Shown piece after piece: positions 24,471 through 32,957 of a stretch of 64,000 bases of DNA. The stretch's first letter is position 1. Every line of letters begins with the position of its first letter. The stretch is from DAHUYF01 sp035623985 (GTDB taxonomy: Bacteria > Pseudomonadota > Alphaproteobacteria > ATCC43930 > CGMCC-115725). Location of the stretch: NCBI GenBank assembly GCA_035623985.1, contig DASPSJ010000114.1, forward strand, positions 1-64,000, read 5' to 3'. Position numbers and translations under genes: made by a program. The notes below the pieces were generated by a model that ran no database searches, was not told the origin of the DNA, and was given only the letters and a program-made list of their open reading frames with translations.

Positions 24471-25784
24471 ATGACGAATCCTAGCAACGACACACCACCC
24501 GACGGCACGCAAGGTCAACCCGCGGAGCCGCAAGCGGCCGCGCCCGATTATGTGCGTATCCTCGACACCACCCTGCGCGACGGCGAGCAGGCGCCCGGCG
24601 CCACGCTGAACGCGGAGCAGAAGTTCGAGATCGCCGAGCAGCAGGCGCGCCTCGGCGTCGACATCATCGAGGCCGGATTTCCAGCCTCGAGCCCCGGAGA
24701 TTTGAGCGCGGTGTATCAGATCGCGGCCAATGTCGGCCGGGCCGAGCGGACGAACAAGCACGGTGCAACGGTGGACCCGCCGATCATCTCGGCGATGGCG
24801 CGGGCCAGCCGCAACGACATCGACCATGCCTGGCAGGGCGTCAGGGACGCGAAGCATCCGCGCATTCACATCGTGCTCGCGACCAGCGACATTCACCTGC
24901 AGTACAAATTGCACAAGACGCGGGCGGAAGTCCTGGAGATGACGCGGCAATCCGTGACGCATGCGCGCAAGGTGTGCAACGACATCGAGTTCAGCCCGGA
25001 AGACGCGACGCGGACCGACTACGATTACCTGGTGCAGGTCCTCGAAGCGGCGATCGAGGCCGGCGCCACGACCCTCAACATCTCGGACACGGTGGGCTAC
25101 GCCGTGCCGGAGGAGTTCGGCGCGCTGATCGGCGCCCTGCGCCGGCGCTTCGTCACGCCCGACAACGGCATCGTGCTGAGCATCCATTGCCATGACGATT
25201 TGGGGCTGGCCACGGCGAACACGCTGGCCGGGGCCGCAAATGGCGGACGGCAGATCCACGTCACCATCAACGGCATCGGCGAGCGGGCCGGCAACGCCTG
25301 CCTGGCCGAATCCATCATGGCGTTGCGCACGCGCAAGTCCGTGTACAACCTGGAAACCAATATCATCACGCAGGAAATTTGCCGGACGAGCAAGCTGGTG
25401 AGCGATTACACCGGCATGGTCGTTCAGCCCAACAAGGCGATCGTGGGCGCCAATGCGTTCGCGCATGCGTCGGGAATCCACCAGGACGGCATCCTCAAGA
25501 ACCGGCGTACCTACGAGATCATGGACGGCTCGGACGTGGGCTTCGGCGAGAGCCGCCTGGTGCTCGGCAGGCTCAGCGGCCGCAATGCGCTGCGCACCAA
25601 GCTGGAGAGCCTCGGCTACCGGGTCAGCGCCGAAATGCTCGACCAGGTCTTCAAGAAGTTCAAGGACGTGATCGATACCGAGAAGGCCGTCGGCGACGCG
25701 CAACTGCACAAGTTGTGCATGGACCTGTCGCTTTCGAGGGAGGTCCGGCAGGAAGGCGGGGCTCCCCTTGAGACCGTGAGCTAG
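24471..25784 (+). CDS. leuA: 2-isopropylmalate synthase-like enzyme lacking the regulatory domain
   Basis: A 437-residue HMGL-family Claisen condensing enzyme. Motifs: RILDTTLRDGEQAPGA, metal ligands in LSIHCHDDLGLA, GIGERAGNA, and the LeuA subdomain HASGIHQDGILKN...TYEIM. It would add acetyl-CoA to a 2-oxo acid. LeuA enzymes of this type are usually about 510-570 residues; here the C-terminal allosteric (LeuA dimer) domain expected from about residue 400 is absent, so leucine feedback should be lost. The usual LGKHSGRHA appears as LGRLSGRNA. The ATG at 24471 sits 7 bases from GAAGGAG, better than the TTG at 24465. Confidence 0.88.
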   Translation: MTNPSNDTPPDGTQGQPAEPQAAAPDYVRILDTTLRDGEQAPGATLNAEQKFEIAEQQARLGVDIIEAGFPASSPGDLSAVYQIAANVGRAERTNKHGATVDPPIISAMARASRNDIDHAWQGVRDAKHPRIHIVLATSDIHLQYKLHKTRAEVLEMTRQSVTHARKVCNDIEFSPEDATRTDYDYLVQVLEAAIEAGATTLNISDTVGYAVPEEFGALIGALRRRFVTPDNGIVLSIHCHDDLGLATANTLAGAANGGRQIHVTINGIGERAGNACLAESIMALRTRKSVYNLETNIITQEICRTSKLVSDYTGMVVQPNKAIVGANAFAHASGIHQDGILKNRRTYEIMDGSDVGFGESRLVLGRLSGRNALRTKLESLGYRVSAEMLDQVFKKFKDVIDTEKAVGDAQLHKLCMDLSLSREVRQEGGAPLETVS

Positions 25785-25843
25785 ACGCCCGTGCGAGCGG
25801 GAAGAGCGTATTCGAGAGTCCTCGTGTTCAAGGAACCCTTATC

Positions 25844-27205
25844 ATGACCAAGCGCATCAACTTCGGCGTCATGCTGCAAGGCCACGGCGTCAACATGAAC
25901 GCCTGGAAGCACCCCAGCGTACCCGTCGACGCCAGCATCAATTTCAACTTCTACGTCGAAAGGGCGCGCAAGGCGGAGGCCGCCGGCATCGATTTCGCCT
26001 TCATCGCCGACGGCCTGTACATTCACGAGAAGTCGCTGCCGCATTTCCTCAATCGGTTCGAGCCGATGGCGCTTATATCGGCGCTGGCCACGATGACGTC
26101 GACGATCGGATTGGTCGGCACGGTCTCGACCTCCTATAGCGATCCCTTCACCGTCGCCCGCCAGCTCGCCTCGGTGGACACCATCAGCGGCGGCCGCGCC
26201 GGATGGAACGCCGTGACCTCGCCGCTCGAAGGGTCGGGCAGGAACTACAGCCGGCCGCATCCCGAGCACTCCCTGCGCTATGAGATCGCCGAGGAATATC
26301 TCGAGGTGATCAAGGGGCTGTGGGATAGCTGGGATGACGACGCCTTCATTCGCGACCGTGCGACCGGCCGCTTCTTCGACGCCGCCAAGATGCATCGGCT
26401 GAACCACAAGGGCCGCTTCTTCTCGGTAGAGGGGCCGCTGAACATCGGACGCTCGCGCCAGGGACAGCCGATCGTCATCCTGGCCGGGTCTTCGGAAGAG
26501 GGCATCCGCCTCGCCGGCATGCACGCCGACGCCGTCTTCACCAATGGCGGCGCCTTCGAGGACTGCCGCACCTTCTATCGCCGGGTGAAGGAAAGCGCTA
26601 TCGCCCAGGGGCGGCGGCCGGAGGAGGTCAAGATTTTCCCCGGCATCGGCCCGATCATCGGCGCCACCGAAGAAGAGGCGCAGGCGAAATACGTCGAAAT
26701 CCGCGATCTCCTGTCGATCGACGATGCGATCGCCTATATCAGCCACTTCTTCGAGCACGACTTCCGTAAATATCCGCTCGACGAGCCCTTCCCCGAACTG
26801 GGCAATGTCGGCAGCGACGGCTTCCAGTCGACCACCGACGGCATCAAGCGCGTCGCTCGCGAGCGCAAGCTCACGCTGCGGCAGGTTGCGCTCGAGACGG
26901 CGACCAAGCGGGCCCACATCGGCACATCGGAATCGCTCATCGGGACGGCGGAAAGAATCGCCGATGAGTTGATCCGCTGGGTGGATGGCGGGGCCGCCGA
27001 CGGCTTCATCCTGGGCCTCCCGGTCACGGGTGTCGGGCTGGATGATTTCGTGGGGAAAGTGCTGCCGGCGCTGAAAGCGCGCGGATATCACGACATGGTG
27101 CAGCAGGGCACGACGCTCCGCGACCATTTCGGCCTGCCTTACCGCGAGAGCCGCTATGCCCGGCCAAAAGCGCCGGCGCCGGACAACATGGCGGCTGCCG
27201 GCTGA
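25844..27205 (+). CDS. NtaA/SnaA/DszA-family flavin-dependent monooxygenase
   Basis: A 453-residue luciferase-like (LLM class) TIM-barrel protein. Family blocks include MNAWKHP near the N-terminus, ARKAEAAGIDFAFIAD, GLVGTVSTSYSDPFTVARQLASVDTISGGRAGWNAVTS, RYEIAEEYLEVIKGLWDSWDDDA, and INIG-like LNIGRSRQGQPIVILAG. Members use FMNH2 from a separate reductase to oxidise N- or S-containing or other substrates. No flavin reductase gene is adjacent. It follows the IPMS gene by 59 bp and is the last large gene of the cluster, probably a tailoring enzyme. Substrate unknown. Confidence 0.88.
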   Translation: MTKRINFGVMLQGHGVNMNAWKHPSVPVDASINFNFYVERARKAEAAGIDFAFIADGLYIHEKSLPHFLNRFEPMALISALATMTSTIGLVGTVSTSYSDPFTVARQLASVDTISGGRAGWNAVTSPLEGSGRNYSRPHPEHSLRYEIAEEYLEVIKGLWDSWDDDAFIRDRATGRFFDAAKMHRLNHKGRFFSVEGPLNIGRSRQGQPIVILAGSSEEGIRLAGMHADAVFTNGGAFEDCRTFYRRVKESAIAQGRRPEEVKIFPGIGPIIGATEEEAQAKYVEIRDLLSIDDAIAYISHFFEHDFRKYPLDEPFPELGNVGSDGFQSTTDGIKRVARERKLTLRQVALETATKRAHIGTSESLIGTAERIADELIRWVDGGAADGFILGLPVTGVGLDDFVGKVLPALKARGYHDMVQQGTTLRDHFGLPYRESRYARPKAPAPDNMAAAG

Positions 27206-27225
27206 CCAGTAATTTGAGGGGCGAC

Positions 27226-27378
27226 GTGATCCGCATGGCCACCCTCTACGACGCGCCGCGACCGACCTCGCATCGGGTCGCGGCGCGCCGGCCGTCGGTT
27301 GCCGGCGACGACGCGGTTGCACGGGCCGTTCTCGATCTCGCGGCCGGGGTCAAAGCCGTGGAAACCAGAGATCGCTGA
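27226..27378 (+). CDS. Possible small protein (50 residues)
   Basis: A GTG at 27226 with GAGGG five bases upstream opens a 50-codon frame ending at TGA 27376-27378, 20 bases after the monooxygenase gene. The C-terminal third (DDAVARAVLDLAAGVKAVE) reads like an amphipathic helix. The same segment contains a strong hairpin at 27253-27286, which argues that this may instead be the end of the operon. Not recognised; low confidence. Confidence 0.25.
   Translation: MIRMATLYDAPRPTSHRVAARRPSVAGDDAVARAVLDLAAGVKAVETRDR
27253..27286 (+). terminator. Strong hairpin downstream of the halogenase operon
   Basis: GCGCCGCGACC (27253-27263) and GGTCGCGGCGC (27276-27286) are perfect 11-bp arms around a 12-base loop, starting 47 bases after the monooxygenase stop. 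No T tract. Reasonable as the transcript end of the cluster. Confidence 0.45.
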
Positions 27379-27494
27379 CCCGCCTGATCCGGGGGCTCCA
27401 GCCATGGCGGCCGCGCCCGGGGCTTCGTTGCTTCCCCGAATTTTTGGGAGGAAGCGCCTGTCCATTTTCCCATGAAGATTACCGGCCAGACAGC

Positions 27495-28817
27495 ATGACG
27501 ACCGATTTGATTTTTCTTCTCCAGGCTTTTGTGATCGTAACCGTCCCGTTCGCCCTGTCGCGCGTGCTGCGGCTGAGCGGGATGGTGCCGCTCGTCGTGA
27601 TCCAGATCCTGCTGGGAATTGCCCTCGGTCCTTCCCTCTTCGGACGAATTGCGCCGGCGGCCTATGGGATGCTGTTCAATTCCGCGACCTTGGGCCCGCT
27701 CTCGGGGGCCGCGTCCATTGCCGTGCTCTTCTTCGGCTTCATCACCGGCCTGCACATCGATATCGATACCTTTCGCGGCAGGGGCGCCGCCTTCGTCACG
27801 ATCGCGGTGGCGAGCGTCGTCATCCCGACCGCTCTCGGCGTGCTGGGCGGCGTGTTCATCGGCATCCGCCATCCCGACGCCTTGGGGGCACGGGGCGATC
27901 TCTTCGCGTTTGCCTCCGCCATCGGCATCTGCCTGGGCGTCACGGCGCTTCCCGTCCTGGGCGCGATCCTGCGCGAAATGGGTTTGTTGGGCCGAAGGAT
28001 CGCCGACGTGGCCTTGGGCGTTGCCGCCGTCAACGATGCGGCGCTATGGCTGCTTCTGGGCGGCCTTATGACGGTGGCCTCGGGCGGAGCGTCGAAGCAG
28101 CCGGGCATCTTCTTGTCGCTCCTGGTCCTGCCGATCTATCTGCTGATCATGGTGCAGGTGGTAAGGCCGCTTCTCACGCAAGCCGTCACCGCGCTCATGC
28201 ACGACGGAACCATGGGCGAGGCGGCGCTCGTGGTGGTCGGCGCCGGCGCCATCGGATCGGCGGCGGTCACGCAGGTCATCGGGTTGCATTACGTCTTCGG
28301 GGCCTTCATCGCCGGGGCGATCGTGCCGCGCGAGCTGCGTCAATCGATCCTGGATCGCCTGCAAGTCATGACGATCGGCGTGCTGATGCCGTTTTTCTTC
28401 ATGCTCACCGGGCTGCGCACGCGGATCGATCCGTCCTCGGCCGTCTTCGTCGAGATCCTGCTGGTAACGACGGTCCTCGGGTTCGTCGGCAAGGTCGGCG
28501 GCACGGCGATCATCAGCGTCCTCGTCGGTGAGACATGGTCGTCGGCCCTTTGTCTTGGCACATTGGTGCAGACCAAGGGCCTGATGGAGGTGGTCGTCCT
28601 GACGATACTGCTCGAGAACAACCTCATTTCGATTACCGCATTCTCGGCGCTGACTCTGATGGCGGTCATCAGCACGGCCCTGGTCATGCCGCTGTCGCAC
28701 CTCCTCTTGTCGCGCAGGAAGGGCGAGGCAAGCTCTCATGGCGGCGAACGAAAACTTGCCAATGCCAGCGCCGTTCGGCACGGGGCAGCGCGGCCACCGG
28801 GTGGCTATCATGGCTGA
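27495..28817 (+). CDS. CPA2-family cation:proton antiporter
   Basis: A 440-residue membrane protein with about 12 hydrophobic segments and the Na+/H+ exchanger fold (KefB/NapA type). GITGLHID-like FGFITGLHIDID, GVTALPVLGAILREMGLLGRRIADVALGVAAVNDAALW (the conserved Asp of the transport site), and FGAFIAGAIVPRELR are visible. There is no C-terminal RCK/TrkA-N domain, so it is the short form. The ATG at 27495 avoids a non-hydrophobic extension. It overlaps the following GNAT gene. A second antiporter of the same family lies 570 bp downstream. Confidence 0.88.
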   Translation: MTTDLIFLLQAFVIVTVPFALSRVLRLSGMVPLVVIQILLGIALGPSLFGRIAPAAYGMLFNSATLGPLSGAASIAVLFFGFITGLHIDIDTFRGRGAAFVTIAVASVVIPTALGVLGGVFIGIRHPDALGARGDLFAFASAIGICLGVTALPVLGAILREMGLLGRRIADVALGVAAVNDAALWLLLGGLMTVASGGASKQPGIFLSLLVLPIYLLIMVQVVRPLLTQAVTALMHDGTMGEAALVVVGAGAIGSAAVTQVIGLHYVFGAFIAGAIVPRELRQSILDRLQVMTIGVLMPFFFMLTGLRTRIDPSSAVFVEILLVTTVLGFVGKVGGTAIISVLVGETWSSALCLGTLVQTKGLMEVVVLTILLENNLISITAFSALTLMAVISTALVMPLSHLLLSRRKGEASSHGGERKLANASAVRHGAARPPGGYHG

Positions 28818-29301
28818 AGTCGAGCGGAAAATCGGGGCGGGCGTCATCGAGGTGACCGTGGAGCTGCCGACCACAGCGGATGCCCGCTGGTGCATCGACG
28901 AATATTTCAAGGAAATCGCGCAGCGTTTCGAATTCGGCTTCGATCCCGTCAAGAGCAATCCCGCCAGCGACGAGGATATGAGCCCGCCGAACGGCTTCTT
29001 CATCGTGGCCCGACTCGACGGTTATCCCGTCGGATGCGCCGTGCTCAAGCGCAAGAGCGAGACGACGGCAGAGATCAAGAGGATGTGGACGGCGTCCTAT
29101 GCGCGAGGACGCGGCGTCGCGCTCAAGGTGCTGCGGACGCTCGAGGATATCGCGCGGGAGATCGGGGTCTCGATTCTTCAGCTCGAGACGAACAAGGCGC
29201 TGAAAGAGGCTCAGGCGCTTTACCGCAAGGCGGGATTTCGGGAAGTCCCGCCCTTCAACGGCGAGGTCTATGCCCATCACTGGTTCGAGAAGCACTTGTA
29301 G
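28810..29301 (+). CDS. GNAT-family N-acetyltransferase
   Basis: A 163-residue acetyl-CoA-dependent transferase with the core motif A block IKRMWTASYARGRGVALKVLRTLEDIA (R-G-x-G-x-A-type pyrophosphate loop) and motif B LETNKALKEAQALYRKAGFREV. The chosen ATG overlaps the antiporter stop by eight bases. An upstream ATG at 28738 would overlap by 80. Acceptor substrate unknown. Its position between two antiporters on the same strand suggests a three-gene unit. Confidence 0.85.
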   Translation: MAEVERKIGAGVIEVTVELPTTADARWCIDEYFKEIAQRFEFGFDPVKSNPASDEDMSPPNGFFIVARLDGYPVGCAVLKRKSETTAEIKRMWTASYARGRGVALKVLRTLEDIAREIGVSILQLETNKALKEAQALYRKAGFREVPPFNGEVYAHHWFEKHL

Positions 29302-29387
29302 GCCGGCGAGCACGGAGGCCGAGCCCCGCGAGAATTTCTGAAGTTTCCCCTGCCGTTGATCGTCAATAGCCAGCGACCGGAGTCGCC

Positions 29388-30716
29388 ATGCATACTTTCT
29401 TCGAGGAACTGGGCCGCAATCTGCATGATCCCCTCAGCAGCCTGATCCTGCAGATTCTGGTCATTCTTGTCGTTGCGCGGATTTGCGGCGATCTGGTAGC
29501 TCGCCTGGGGCAGCCGCGGGTCATCGGCGAAATCCTTGCCGGCATTTTTCTCGGCCCTTCGCTGCTTCAGCCGGTTGCGCCGGCGCTGCACGCCTTCATC
29601 TTCCCCGAGGGCTCCATGCAGCGGCTGTATTTCCTGAGCCAGATCGGCATCCTGCTGTTCATGTTCATCGTCGGGCTCGAGCTCGACCTCAAGGCGCTTC
29701 GTTCCAAGGCGCGTTCGGCGATCGTCATATCGCAGGTCAGTATCGCCGTCCCCTTCAGCTTGGGACTCGGCCTCGCTTTCCTGCTATCTGCGGATTATGG
29801 CCCGCGCGACAAAGGCTTTTCCGCCTTCGCGCTCTTCATGGGCATCGCCATGAGCATCACCGCCTTCCCCGTGCTGGCGCGCATCATACAAGAGCAAGGG
29901 CTTACCCGTACCCGGCTCGGGACAATGGCCATCACTTGCGCCGCCGTCGATGACGTCACGGCGTGGTGCCTATTGGCGCTGGTGGTGGGATTGGTGCAGT
30001 CGGGCACGGGCATCGGAGCCGCATGGACGATCGGCCTGGCGGCGCTTTACACGCTTTTCATGCTGATTGTCGTGCGCGGCTTTCTCTATCGACGGCCGCG
30101 CATGACCGCGCATGATGCGCAGCTACGGTCCGGGCTTCTGGCGTTCATATTCATCGTCCTGCTGATCTCGGCCTGGATCACCGAGATGATCGGCATTCAC
30201 GCGCTGTTTGGCGCGTTTTTGATGGGCGTCGTCATGCCCGACCACAATGGCTTCAGGGAGAAGCTCATCGCGCGTATCCACGACGTGACGACCGTCGTCT
30301 TGCTGCCGCTATTCTTTGCCTTCACCGGCCTGCGCACGCAAATCGGTCTGCTCGACGACGTGCAGTCCTGGTCGATTTGCGGGTTGGTGTTGCTTGTCGC
30401 CATTCTGGGCAAATTCGGCGGCGCCGCGTTCGCCGCGCGCACCACCGGCCATAGTTGGCGCACCTCCTGCATTCTCGGTGCCCTTATGAACGCCCGCGGC
30501 CTCGTGGAACTCGTCGTTCTCAACCTCGGCTACGATCTCGGCATTCTCGGTCCCAAGATTTTCGCCATGATGGTCATCATGGCGGTCGCCACGACAATGA
30601 TGACGGGGCTGGTCATGCACTGGTTGAAGCCGCAAGTCGGCGACGAAGGGGAAGGAAGCGCCGGAGCCGTCGGCGACGGCAATGACAAATTGGTTGCGGG
30701 GCCGATGAGCCCATAG
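29388..30716 (+). CDS. CPA2-family cation:proton antiporter (second copy)
   Basis: A 442-residue Na+/H+ exchanger-fold membrane protein: LGQPRVIGEILAGIFLGPSLL at the N-terminus, FLSQIGILLFMFIVGLELD, then MSITAFPVLARIIQEQGL...AAVDDVTAW with the transport-site Asp pair, and a C-terminal tail without an RCK domain. It differs enough from the first copy (27495-28817) to be a separate subfamily; the VDD pair here compares with VND in the other, which may reflect electrogenic versus electroneutral exchange. Exchanged cation unknown. Confidence 0.9.
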   Translation: MHTFFEELGRNLHDPLSSLILQILVILVVARICGDLVARLGQPRVIGEILAGIFLGPSLLQPVAPALHAFIFPEGSMQRLYFLSQIGILLFMFIVGLELDLKALRSKARSAIVISQVSIAVPFSLGLGLAFLLSADYGPRDKGFSAFALFMGIAMSITAFPVLARIIQEQGLTRTRLGTMAITCAAVDDVTAWCLLALVVGLVQSGTGIGAAWTIGLAALYTLFMLIVVRGFLYRRPRMTAHDAQLRSGLLAFIFIVLLISAWITEMIGIHALFGAFLMGVVMPDHNGFREKLIARIHDVTTVVLLPLFFAFTGLRTQIGLLDDVQSWSICGLVLLVAILGKFGGAAFAARTTGHSWRTSCILGALMNARGLVELVVLNLGYDLGILGPKIFAMMVIMAVATTMMTGLVMHWLKPQVGDEGEGSAGAVGDGNDKLVAGPMSP

Positions 30717-30881
30717 CGCTTCGGTTCGAACACACGAGGTCGCATCGCGACCATCGGCGCAAGCACTCCCGATATCGCCGGCTGCGCACACGTGAACGGG
30801 GGGCGCGTGCTACGCCCCCCGTTCCGCCGCAATGGCGACCATCGAGCGACCCTTGTCTGGTCCGCTGCCGACTCGACGGCG

Positions 30882-31217
30882 TTATTCGTTATGGATTTGC
30901 CTGCTGACCTGGTTCTCCTGCTGGTTCAGCGTCCGTTGTTCCTGCTTGGTGATGTGGCCGCCGTCTTGACTCGCCATGTCGCGCTCTTCCTGACGAATCT
31001 GCCGGTCTTCCCGATGGAGCGTCGCAGCCTGCGCCTTGGTCATCTGGCCGTCCGCCACTTTGTGCTGGATGCGCTTGTTCTGGTTCTTCAGGCGGTTGTT
31101 GACCTGCGTGCGACGCGGATGGTCTTTCTGCCATTGCGTTTCGGCCATGGCGCTGCCGGCGAGGCCGAGAGCGAAAACGCCGGCGAGGGCGGCGGCCATG
31201 AATCTCTTTGAGAACAT
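30882..31217 (-). CDS. Small secreted Gln/Arg-rich protein
   Basis: A 111-residue protein with a signal peptide (MFSKRFMAAALAGVFALGLAGSAMA). The mature part is helical and rich in Gln, Arg, Asn and His. It has two similar units around GQMTKAQAATLHREDRQIRQEER and GHITKQEQRTLNQQENQVSRQI. Each starts G-x-(I/M)-T-K, a pattern common in small alphaproteobacterial periplasmic proteins of unknown function. A longer upstream frame has no support; GGGAG precedes this ATG. Role unknown, possibly metal or nucleic-acid contact. Confidence 0.7.
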   Translation of the reverse strand: MFSKRFMAAALAGVFALGLAGSAMAETQWQKDHPRRTQVNNRLKNQNKRIQHKVADGQMTKAQAATLHREDRQIRQEERDMASQDGGHITKQEQRTLNQQENQVSRQIHNE

Positions 31218-31662
31218 GCGGAGTCTCCCGAGGTTGGCGACGCTTGGCCAGCGTCTCTGGAGAATTCTAGGAGGACGTTCGTAAACGCATCCCCAATCGC
31301 CGCCATGGTTCCTCCTATTGGATCGCGGGCATTTGATGCGTTTTTTGGCGAGTGGGCCGCGAAGGCGGCGCCTGCCGCGGCCGTTCGGATGTTGCACGTC
31401 CCTAGCTTTTACCGCTCCGCCTCCGCCGGCCGGCGCGCCGCCGCCGATCGGCCGGCGCCCCGCCGTGGCAGGCCCCGATGAAAGTTCGCCATCGCTCGCT
31501 CGCACAATTGGCTTCTTCGCCCCGCTTGCTGCAACGACCGCTGCGGCGGAGGCAGTGGCGGACGCCGAGCGTCGGGACGGCGCCAAGGTCGGGCGGCGCT
31601 CGCGTGCAATCGGCGCCGCGGGATTCTATGCTGGAAAGGCAGGCCAGCAAAGGAGCAGCACC
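31218..31662. other. Intergenic region, no supported gene
   Basis: About 445 bp between divergent genes. Open frames on both strands look like shadows of GC-rich sequence, with no family similarity or good starts. There are several GC palindromes around 31428-31470 (GCCGGCCGGCGC-like). AGGAG at 31651-31655 serves the downstream oxidoreductase gene. Confidence 0.35.
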
Positions 31663-32289
31663 ATGCGCATCGCGATCATCGGCGCGGGCAATGTCGGCCG
31701 AGCCTTGGGCAGCGGCTGGATGAAGCGCGGCCACGAGGTGTGGTTCGGTCTGCGGACTCCCGCCGACGCCAAATACCGCGACCTTGCCGCCGCGCGCCTT
31801 GCGACGCCCGCCGAGGCGGCGGCGCAGGCCGAAGCGATCGTCCTCGCCACGCCTTGGCCGGCGACGGAAGCGGCGATTCGCGGCCTCGGCGATCTCTCGG
31901 GCAGGATCGTCATCGACTGCACCAACCCGCTCGGCATGGGGCCGGAAGGGTTGGGCCTTGTCCTGGGCCACACGATCTCGGGCGGCGAGCGCGTGGCCCA
32001 ATGGGCGACGGGCGCCGCGGTCTTCAAGGCCTTCAACACCACCGGCGCCAACAATATGGCCGACCCCTCCGGCTATGGCAGGGCGCCCGTCATGTTCGTG
32101 GCCGGCGACGATGCAGCGCGCAAGCCGCTGGTCATGGATCTTGCGCGCGATATCGGCTTTGAAGCGATCGACGCCGGCCCGCTGCGGATCGCGCGACTGC
32201 TGGAGCCGATGGCGATGCTGTGGATCGACCAGGCCCTCAACCGCGGCGCGGGCCGAGATTTTGCGTTCACCGTGCTGCGCAAGGAGTGA
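31663..32289 (+). CDS. F420-dependent NADP oxidoreductase-like protein
   Basis: A 208-residue Rossmann protein. IAIIGAGNVGRALGSGWMKRGHEVWFGLR at the N-terminus is the NADPH-binding fingerprint, with a basic residue for the phosphate. DCTNPLGMG and FKAFNTTGANNM follow, as in the F420-reductase/NADP-binding family. Members reduce F420, act as prenylcysteine-like or metalloreductases, or have unknown substrates; nothing here implies F420 production. The ATG has AAAGGAG upstream. Stands alone. Confidence 0.85.
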   Translation: MRIAIIGAGNVGRALGSGWMKRGHEVWFGLRTPADAKYRDLAAARLATPAEAAAQAEAIVLATPWPATEAAIRGLGDLSGRIVIDCTNPLGMGPEGLGLVLGHTISGGERVAQWATGAAVFKAFNTTGANNMADPSGYGRAPVMFVAGDDAARKPLVMDLARDIGFEAIDAGPLRIARLLEPMAMLWIDQALNRGAGRDFAFTVLRKE

Positions 32290-32359
32290 GGGGCGACGGA
32301 CGTGCCCGCGCCGCTCACGATTTTCCGAAGCGGTCGGCGTGGAAGGCGCGGGTTCCGTG

Positions 32360-32740
32360 CTAAGGGAGCCGGTTCGCCTCTTTGCCGCTCAGCCAGCGGT
32401 CGAGCCAGCGATCCACCGCCGTCGTCACGACCGGCACGCCGTCCGCGTCGGCGCCGCTCATCCTTGCCGCTTCGCGCCGCTCGCGGGTGGCTTGCCGATC
32501 CTCGCATGCCGCCTGCGTCAGCGTCTCAAGCAGGATTTCGAGGCGGATCTGCTGCTCCCGCTGGTCGCTCGGCGATATGGCCGAAGGCCACCCCAAACCC
32601 AGCAGAGACCCAAGCTCGACCAATTCGTCTTGGACGTCGCCGTCAAGCGCGTCGGCGAACAAAGTCGCGTAATGCGAAATGCTGGCATGAAGCGTCCGTC
32701 GAATATTCGCGACGACTTTTTCCGGCGACGGTGCTGGCAT
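32360..32740 (-). CDS. Hypothetical protein
   Basis: A 126-residue, mostly helical acidic/basic protein without signal peptide or membrane segments. The C-terminus contains WLDRWLSGKEANRLP. No domain is recognised. It is convergent with the oxidoreductase gene upstream and divergent from the metallo-hydrolase gene. Coding status rests on length and composition only. Confidence 0.5.
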   Translation of the reverse strand: MPAPSPEKVVANIRRTLHASISHYATLFADALDGDVQDELVELGSLLGLGWPSAISPSDQREQQIRLEILLETLTQAACEDRQATRERREAARMSGADADGVPVVTTAVDRWLDRWLSGKEANRLP

Positions 32741-32957
32741 GGCCGCCCCTTGGGAAAACCAGGCCGAAAAGTAGGATCGCGAAGACTAATTATTCTTTAA
32801 TCGCGCTCGACCAAGGCGCGGCCTCGGCCGCCGTGCCCTCATCGTGGACAGAGCGGCTTTTTTGCCTCGGGCTGGTCGGCGTCCTTGACTTTCCTTGTCT
32901 CCGACCCCGAATTGGAACATCATCGCCGAATTGTCGGCTCACAGCGGCGGGTCCACG

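Noticed and set aside
18443..27205. Coronamic-acid-type cyclopropane pathway
   Set aside because: The halogenase logic is similar, but no CmaC-like cyclising enzyme or CmaE-like acyl shuttle is present.
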